Assembly (NCBI GenBank): GCA_003170035.1
Contig: PMZX01000212.1
Location: 9,636 to 22,192 of the forward strand
Direction of reading: 5' to 3'
Origin: Myxococcales bacterium
GTDB lineage: Bacteria; Myxococcota_A; Polyangia; Fen-1088
Length of the DNA: 12,557 nucleotides
Shown: piece after piece, positions 8,179 through 12,557 of the stretch
Numbering within the stretch: position 1 is the stretch's first letter
How the letters are laid out: each line of letters starts with the position of its first letter
Translations under genes and position numbers: made by a program
The notes under the pieces: generated by a model
What the model was told of the DNA's origin: nothing
What the model saw: the letters and a program-made list of their open reading frames with translations, nothing else
Database searches by the model: none

Positions 8179-9909
8179 ATGAAGTCAACTGCATGTTCGG
8201 CGGCGGTATTCGCGACGCTCGCTCTGGGGTGCTCGTCTGGTGGTACCAGTTCGGGCACACGTTCGATCGACGCAGGAGGAACCAATCCTGGAACGGGCGG
8301 CACGAGCGGTTCCTCGCAGAGTGCGCGCGGATCAGGAGGCACTCAGCCAGCAGGGGGACGATCGGGCAATGGAGGCATCGCAGGTGTTGGAGGCGGAAGT
8401 GGCATGGGTGGTGTGGCCACTCTGGCTGGCACGACCGGAGCAGCCGGCAGCACGGCCGGGTTGGGCGACAACGGCCTCGGCGGCGTGACCGGGGCAGCCG
8501 GCAGCTCGACTGGGCTAGGCGGTGGCAGCATCGCCGGCGCGACTGGGGCAGCCGGCAGCACCGCTGGCTCAGGCGGCAGCACGGTTGGTTCAGGAGGCAA
8601 CCCAACTGGTTCAGGCGGCAACACGACTGCCTCAGGCGGCAGTGCGACCGCCTCAGGCGGCAGTGCGACCGCATCGGGCGGCAGCACGACCGGGCCTGGT
8701 GGATCAGCCGGGACGGCCAGGTCCGGCGGGACCTCCGGCTCGGGCGGGACTGGGGGCAAGAGCACGAGCGCCAGCTCGGGCGGAACTGGCGGCGTTGGCG
8801 GGGGTATGGGAGGCTCCAGCGCGACAGGCGGCTCCAGCGCCCGCGGTGGGTCCAGCGCGACCGGGGGCTCCAGCGGAACCAGCAACTGCGGTGCTTCCGC
8901 GGGGTCGGGTCCGGTTGGGGTCTTCACCGGCGCGCTTGCCAGCGGCATCACTTTCAAGGACACCGAGGGCAATCTGGTCAACACCCATGGCGGCGGCATC
9001 ATTCAGGTATGCGACACCTTCTATATGCACGGCTTGTACTTCCCGCCGGGCCCCACGCCCAACGACTTTCATGGCGTTTCAATGTACTCATCCAAGGATC
9101 TGGCGACCTGGAAGAACGAAGGGATCGTCTTTCCTACGCAGCCGAGCGGCGAGCTTGGGCCGAATCGGAATTGCGACAGGCCGCATATCATCAAGTGTCC
9201 AAAGACCGGGGAATTCATTCTCACCGCCCGTGCGTCCGATGCAGTTACTTTTCAGCAAGATAAGGAGGTCGTGTACGCGACCTCGCCCACAGTGAACGGC
9301 CAATACAGCTACAAGGGGATCCTCAAGAGCGCGAGCGGACAGAGTGCCTCGCACAGTGACATGAGCGCCTACGCCGACGAGACGGGTGCCTATTTCGTTA
9401 CCGAGAGTGGCTGGGTCTATCCGCTGGCCGATGACTGCCACAGTTGGGTGTCGGGCAAACAGTACTCAGCCGTCAACGGACCCTCCGGCGGCGGAGAAGC
9501 GCCCACCGTGTTCAGGGTGGGCAGCACCTACTACTGGATCGCTTCGTACAAGACTGGATGGCGATGCAACAACAACTTCTATTCTACAGCGCCTGCCATG
9601 ACCGGGCCGTGGACCTACCAGGGATATATCGCACCAGTGACCGACGCCAGCAACGATATCTCCCTGCAGAGAACCTGGCTGTCGCAGACCACCTGGGTTC
9701 AGCCTGTGGTGGGAAGCAAGGGGACCGTCTGTCTGTATTGGGGCGATCACTGGGACAGCTGCGGAGCCACCAGCGGCGCTGGCGCGCAAAACTACTTGGC
9801 GACGTTCGTATTCCAGCCGCTGATCTTCGACACAACGACCAGGACATTGCTGCCGACCTACCTTCCTACCTGGAGTCTGGACGTGGGCGCCGGCACCTGG
9901 TCGCAGTAG
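8179..9909 (+). CDS. GH43-like (exo-beta-1,3-galactanase type) surface lipoprotein with long Gly/Ser/Thr linker
   Basis: 576 residues. The lipoprotein signal ends in ALGC with lipidated Cys18. Residues 19-240 are an almost pure Gly/Ser/Thr/Ala linker built from three repeat types. Residues about 246-575 form a five-bladed-propeller-like domain resembling GH43 subfamily 24 exo-beta-1,3-galactanases: HGGGIIQ (270-276), GVSMYSSKDLATWKNEGI (299-316), DRPHII (333-338), GGGEAPTVF (437-445), YYWIASYKTGW (451-461), TGPW (475-478), SQTTWVQPV (502-510), YWGDHWD (520-526). By family analogy Glu440 is the catalytic acid and Gln503 replaces the usual base. It likely trims beta-1,3-galactan or arabinogalactan side chains while tethered to the cell surface; the substrate is inferred. 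DUF4185-like or other propeller hydrolases are alternatives. The next gene begins 10 nt downstream, so the two are probably one operon. Confidence 0.88.
   Translation: MKSTACSAAVFATLALGCSSGGTSSGTRSIDAGGTNPGTGGTSGSSQSARGSGGTQPAGGRSGNGGIAGVGGGSGMGGVATLAGTTGAAGSTAGLGDNGLGGVTGAAGSSTGLGGGSIAGATGAAGSTAGSGGSTVGSGGNPTGSGGNTTASGGSATASGGSATASGGSTTGPGGSAGTARSGGTSGSGGTGGKSTSASSGGTGGVGGGMGGSSATGGSSARGGSSATGGSSGTSNCGASAGSGPVGVFTGALASGITFKDTEGNLVNTHGGGIIQVCDTFYMHGLYFPPGPTPNDFHGVSMYSSKDLATWKNEGIVFPTQPSGELGPNRNCDRPHIIKCPKTGEFILTARASDAVTFQQDKEVVYATSPTVNGQYSYKGILKSASGQSASHSDMSAYADETGAYFVTESGWVYPLADDCHSWVSGKQYSAVNGPSGGGEAPTVFRVGSTYYWIASYKTGWRCNNNFYSTAPAMTGPWTYQGYIAPVTDASNDISLQRTWLSQTTWVQPVVGSKGTVCLYWGDHWDSCGATSGAGAQNYLATFVFQPLIFDTTTRTLLPTYLPTWSLDVGAGTWSQ
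8434..8568 (+). repeat. 54-bp tandem repeat in the linker (2.5 units)
   Basis: Units at 8434-8487 and 8488-8541 plus a partial copy at 8542-8568 encode an 18-residue module beginning TGAAGS (for example T-G-A-A-G-S-T-A-G-L-G). The start accggRgcagccggcagc is nearly identical at DNA level, while the second half of each unit has diverged. Confidence 0.8.
8569..8715 (+). repeat. 21-bp tandem repeat in the linker (7 units)
   Basis: Seven successive 21-bp units encode the heptads SGGSTVG, SGGNPTG, SGGNTTA, SGGSATA, SGGSATA, SGGSTTG and PGGSAGT. Units 4 and 5 (8632-8673) differ at only one base, which suggests recent slippage or duplication and possible length variation between strains. Confidence 0.88.
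8809..8880 (+). repeat. 18-bp tandem repeat in the linker (4 units)
   Basis: Four 18-bp units encode GGSSAT, GGSSAR, GGSSAT and GGSSGT just before the catalytic domain. It is a third, independent repeat family in the same linker. Confidence 0.75.
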
Positions 9910-9919
9910 CGAGTCCCCG

Positions 9920-10843
9920 ATGCGAAACAAGAGAGACATCCGTTTGACCTCCCGGCCGGGGCGGGCTGCCGTGCTCGCCTTTCATCTTTGCTTGAGCTTG
10001 GCCTCGGGCCGTGCCGTCGCCCAGGCTTCCCGCCCGGCGGAAGCTGCGCCTTCGCCCTCGGCTTCGCCCGCGCAGCCAATCGCCCCCGCTCCTGCCGGCC
10101 CGTCTGCGGTGGTCAACGAGAACCATCCGATAGTTGTCGCCGGGGTTGGGCTCATCGGCGGGTCCAAGGACCGCGCGTGGCTGAAGCTCCAGAGCGCGCC
10201 AAAGACTTTCAAGGGCAAGCCGATCGACCCGAACTACATCGGCGGCCCTATCGTGGTTGACATGCCGATGGTACGAGGAGGTGAAACCTACCGCCTCTAC
10301 ACCCCAAAGGGGGTGGTGGGCAGCGGAACCGGATCGAAGGTCGCCTTTCAGGTCGACGGCGCCGGTAACGAGTTTCACCGGGTCAAGATCAAGCCGGCGG
10401 CGAAAGGAACGCCCAAATGGCTATTTGCCATCAATGGTGACTGGGACGCCATACCGCGACCGTTGAAAACCACCAAGAAAGGGTACGCCATCGACGTGGA
10501 CGGCGACGGACGTGAGGAAACCATCCGAGTGCGAACCACCCAGGAGAAACTCGCAAATGCCGGTGCTTCGGGCCAGGGCGAAAGCGACGCCGAAGCACAG
10601 AGCCAGAACAATACGAAGGTGGTCACATTCACCCTTGAGATGAACGGAAAGAGTTCGCGCCTGATGCAGCTGACCGTCGACGGCACGTATACGGAGCAAT
10701 ACCAGGTGGCTGCCATCGACCTGAACGGAGATGGGTGGCTGGAATTCGTGTTCACCACAGGCGGTCACAACGACAGCCTGGAAGTCGTGGACGTCGCGCG
10801 CGGCAAGCCGGAAACCGTCCTCAGCACCTATTCAGGCGACTAG
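9920..10843 (+). CDS. Secreted protein with two DxDGDG-type calcium motifs
   Basis: 307 residues. The N-terminus is a long signal peptide (basic RNKRDIRLTSRPGR, hydrophobic AAVLAFHLCLSLA) with a likely cleavage after AVAQA (residue 36), followed by a Pro/Ala/Ser linker to about residue 62. The mature domain (about 66-307) is not a family I recognise by name. It contains two loops of the FG-GAP/EF-hand-like type: DVDGDGREE (192-200) and DLNGDGWLE (267-275), each with Asp/Asn at calcium-ligand spacing followed by an acidic residue. This suggests a calcium-stabilised beta-rich or propeller-like exoprotein; no enzymatic residues are identifiable. The ATG is only 10 nt after the GH43 stop and has no strong Shine-Dalgarno, so translation probably depends on coupling to the upstream gene. 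A role alongside the GH43 enzyme is inferred from position alone. Confidence 0.87.
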   Translation: MRNKRDIRLTSRPGRAAVLAFHLCLSLASGRAVAQASRPAEAAPSPSASPAQPIAPAPAGPSAVVNENHPIVVAGVGLIGGSKDRAWLKLQSAPKTFKGKPIDPNYIGGPIVVDMPMVRGGETYRLYTPKGVVGSGTGSKVAFQVDGAGNEFHRVKIKPAAKGTPKWLFAINGDWDAIPRPLKTTKKGYAIDVDGDGREETIRVRTTQEKLANAGASGQGESDAEAQSQNNTKVVTFTLEMNGKSSRLMQLTVDGTYTEQYQVAAIDLNGDGWLEFVFTTGGHNDSLEVVDVARGKPETVLSTYSGD

Positions 10844-10872
10844 AAACTAGGCGCACATGGAGGCGTTCGGTA

Positions 10873-10893
10873 GCAGGTGATACACTCGCCTGC
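10873..10893 (+). terminator. Stem-loop between the calcium-motif protein and the next lipoprotein
   Basis: GCAGGTGA-TACAC-TCGCCTGC forms an 8-bp stem in RNA (one G-U pair) with a 5-nt loop, 29 nt after the stop at 10843 and followed by ggtgtttgtg. It is the best terminator candidate on the plus strand, although the downstream T-tract is weak. It could also be a leader hairpin of the gene at 10928. A GTG that extends the next frame (10877) falls inside the stem, which argues against that start. Confidence 0.4.
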
Positions 10894-10914
10894 GGTGTTT
10901 GTGAGCCGACACGG

Positions 10915-10920
10915 AAGGAG
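10915..10920 (+). promoter_or_regulatory. Ribosome binding site deciding the small lipoprotein start
   Basis: AAGGAG lies 7 nt before the ATG at 10928, an ideal distance, while the upstream in-frame GTG at 10877 has none. The ATG also gives a textbook lipoprotein signal. Confidence 0.82.
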
Positions 10921-10927
10921 AGTCTCC

Positions 10928-11701
10928 ATGCGACGAGCCTGTCTGGTTTCCACCTTTGCTCTCGGCGCACTTCTTCTGTATGGCTGCGGAAGCGGCGGAG
11001 ACAACTCGGGCGGCGGCGGTTCGGGCGGGTCCTCCAGCCCCACCGCCGGAGCGGCAGGCTGCGACAAGGATCTCACCGGGACCTGGGATCTTTTCGCCAC
11101 CCGGATCGGCTCCACTCCGGCCAGCGGAATCATGATTGTCGGTCCCGACGGGTTCACTGTCACCACCGATGGTGGACAGCTCACCTACAACGCCCAGGGC
11201 ACGAAGTCAGCCACCTGGGCGCCCACCACCGGGGCTGTGCGCTCGATTGCCGTGCAGAACACGCCGGCCAGTGTGAAGGGCGGCAGCATTCCGGTGGTGC
11301 TTGGTGGCCACTGGATTGTGTCGGCGACCTGGGAGACCTGCACCCTGGACGTGGCATCGAGCGCCATCCTGGGTACCTGTCACGGCCGGCCGGGCGAGTA
11401 CACGGTGAGTGCCGAGGACTGGCCCTACACAATCCCCACGCCCGAGAATGACCTCCTCTACACGATCTCGCGCACCAGCACCCTGGCGTCGCAGTTCGGT
11501 GATTTCGGCGGAATCTGGACCGCGAGATCCAGCACCGGCAGCGGCCAGCACTGCACCATCACCCTGCAAGGCAACACCATTACCGTCGACTGCCAGACCC
11601 AGACCGAGTTCGCAGGGGTCACGCATCTCACCGTCGGCAGCGATTGCGTGGCCAGTGGCACAACGCCCAGCGGGCTTGAAGTGGGCGCGCGCAGGCGCTA
11701 G
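10928..11701 (+). CDS. Small lipoprotein with duplicated lipocalin-like cysteine-pair modules
   Basis: 257 residues. The signal peptide ends at lipobox LLYGC (Cys20), followed by a Gly/Ser linker to about residue 43. The mature part is beta-rich and appears to be two related modules. Module 1 opens LTGTWDLF (49-56) and carries C138-x12-C151; module 2 opens FGGIWTAR (193-200) and carries C209-x12-C222, with the same spacing and alternating hydrophobic pattern between the cysteines. Cys45 and Cys240 may form a further pair. The GTW start and strand pattern recall lipocalin-like lipoproteins common in Myxococcota, but I do not recognise a named family or a function. The C-terminus is a short basic GARRR tail. 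It is separated from the upstream gene by 84 bp containing a stem-loop and has its own strong Shine-Dalgarno, so it may be an independent unit. Confidence 0.87.
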   Translation: MRRACLVSTFALGALLLYGCGSGGDNSGGGGSGGSSSPTAGAAGCDKDLTGTWDLFATRIGSTPASGIMIVGPDGFTVTTDGGQLTYNAQGTKSATWAPTTGAVRSIAVQNTPASVKGGSIPVVLGGHWIVSATWETCTLDVASSAILGTCHGRPGEYTVSAEDWPYTIPTPENDLLYTISRTSTLASQFGDFGGIWTARSSTGSGQHCTITLQGNTITVDCQTQTEFAGVTHLTVGSDCVASGTTPSGLEVGARRR

Positions 11702-11725
11702 GCGGGCCTGTCGATTGCCGGCCGC

Positions 11726-11739
11726 TTCGAGGACTCGAA
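11726..11739. promoter_or_regulatory. Inverted repeat upstream of the antiporter gene
   Basis: TTCGAG-GA-CTCGAA is a perfect 6-2-6 inverted repeat in the 77-bp gap before the antiporter ATG (39 nt upstream). It may be an operator or a weak stem after the lipoprotein gene; the 2-nt loop makes an RNA hairpin less stable, which slightly favours a DNA-binding site. Functional assignment is speculative. Confidence 0.25.
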
Positions 11740-11778
11740 TGTTGGCCCGGGACGTGCGAGATTGCACGCGAATCGGTC

Positions 11779-12557
11779 ATGTTCAAACCAGCGTGGAGAC
11801 TCGTGTTGCTCTTGGCCCTGGTGCCGGCCACGGCTTTCGCTTCGCAGAGTGTTGGGCACGGCGATCCGGTGGCCTCTGTCGTTCTGGCTCTGACCGTCAT
11901 TTTGGTCGCCGCCAAGCTGGGTGGAGAGCTGGCCGTGCGCTTGGGCCAATCGGCCGTGCTTGGCGAGTTGGTTGTCGGAGTGCTGATGGGAAATCTCACG
12001 CTGGTCGGGTACTCGGGCCTCGATCACCTATCGACCGATCCGTCCATTGACATGTTGGCCCGGATCGGGGTGCTCGTCCTTCTCTTCGAGGTCGGGCTGG
12101 AATCGACGGTCGGGCAGATGTTGAGAGTGGGGCTTCCCTCCTTGCTGGTGGCGACTCTGGGTGTCGTCACGCCGTTCGCCCTCGGCTGGGGAGTCGGCGC
12201 CTGGCTGCTCCCTTCACACAGCGTCTACGTTCACGTTTTCCTGGGCGCCACTCTGTGCGCCACCAGCGTGAGCATCACCGCGCGTGTATTGAAGGACCTG
12301 GGCCGTCTGCAAACCCAGGAAGCACGCATCATCCTCGGCGCTGCCGTGCTCGACGATGTGATGGGACTGGTGGTCCTGGCGGTGGTCACCGGAATGATCG
12401 GGGCGGCGGATCAAGGAGCCCCATTCTCGTTGACCAGCGCAGGGGCAATCATCCTCAAGGCAGCCGTCTTCCTCGTGGTCTCGCTCTTTCTCGGTGTCCG
12501 CCTGTCGCCGAAGTTGTTCCAACTCGCGTCCAGGTTGCACGCCCATGGCGTGCTCCT
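11779..12557 (+). CDS. CPA2-family cation:proton antiporter, N-terminal part; 3' end outside window
   Basis: 259 residues from the ATG to the window edge, with no stop. The first 22 residues (MFKPAWRLVLLLALVPATAFA) look like a signal peptide or extra helix. The Na+/H+ exchanger membrane domain follows: LGGELAVRLGQSAVLGELVVG (47-67), a helix pair ending LLFEVGLEST (101-110), LGATLCATSVSITARVL (155-171) with the broken-helix Thr/Ser region, and GAAVLDDVMGLVVLAVV (187-203). Asp192-Asp193 is the ion-binding pair; the two-Asp form is typical of electrogenic Na+/H+ exchangers such as NapA. It sits in the inner membrane and exchanges Na+ or K+ for H+; the ion cannot be decided here. A regulatory TrkA-N domain, as in KefB/KefC, would lie beyond the window. 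The ATG lacks a clear Shine-Dalgarno, but no alternative start was found nearby in frame. Confidence 0.92.
   Translation, partial: MFKPAWRLVLLLALVPATAFASQSVGHGDPVASVVLALTVILVAAKLGGELAVRLGQSAVLGELVVGVLMGNLTLVGYSGLDHLSTDPSIDMLARIGVLVLLFEVGLESTVGQMLRVGLPSLLVATLGVVTPFALGWGVGAWLLPSHSVYVHVFLGATLCATSVSITARVLKDLGRLQTQEARIILGAAVLDDVMGLVVLAVVTGMIGAADQGAPFSLTSAGAIILKAAVFLVVSLFLGVRLSPKLFQLASRLHAHGVL

Noticed and set aside
8569..8715. The 21-bp repeats considered as a CRISPR or intergenic repeat array.
   Set aside because: The units are in-frame, contiguous and encode Gly/Ser/Thr heptads inside a gene; there are no spacers.
8343..9002. A minus-strand frame with Leu-Pro-Pro-Glu repeats that looks like a Pro-rich wall protein.
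   Set aside because: It is the reverse reading of the Gly/Ser/Thr linker repeats of the GH43 lipoprotein; the plus frame has a signal, a ribosome site and a catalytic domain.

Overview
The window looks like chromosomal DNA of a high-GC soil Myxococcota (Polyangia-type) bacterium. The evidence is strong G/C preference at third codon positions, many lipoproteins with Gly/Ser/Thr-rich linkers after the lipid-anchor cysteine, secreted carbohydrate-active enzymes, and a housekeeping sigma factor of deltaproteobacterial type. This assignment is inference from gene style; no rRNA or other phylogenetic marker except rpoD is present.

Layout. (1) 1-366 (+): the C-terminal 121 residues of a GH5 cellulase-type endoglucanase. 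(2) 452-7791 (-): four co-directional genes. In transcription order these are the primary sigma factor rpoD (7791-5929), a 1060-residue membrane protein fusing a discoidin-like ectodomain, an MFS-like core and a spermidine-synthase-like domain (5809-2627), a 2TM-domain protein whose start lies only 9 nt after that gene (2617-1973), and an alpha/beta-hydrolase lipoprotein (1843-452). The last gene converges on the GH5 gene. (3) 7792-8178: a divergent intergenic region of 387 bp that must carry the rpoD promoter and the promoter of the rightward group. (4) 8179-12557 (+): a GH43-like surface lipoprotein with a long repetitive linker, then 10 nt later a secreted protein with two DxDGDG-type calcium motifs, a small lipoprotein with an internally duplicated cysteine pair, and the first 259 residues of a CPA2-type cation:proton antiporter cut by the window end.

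How it fits together. The two glycoside hydrolases (GH5 and GH43-like) point to extracellular plant or microbial polysaccharide degradation, with the GH43 enzyme probably tethered to the cell surface. They are separated by housekeeping and membrane genes, so the window is not one dedicated polysaccharide-utilisation locus. The discoidin/MFS/spermidine-synthase fusion together with its coupled 2TM protein is the least understood unit. I see no tRNA, rRNA, CRISPR array, insertion sequence or phage gene. Several start codons were shifted inward from the longest possible frame because a clear Shine-Dalgarno sequence marks the inner ATG. No convincing sigma-70 promoter could be read by eye.
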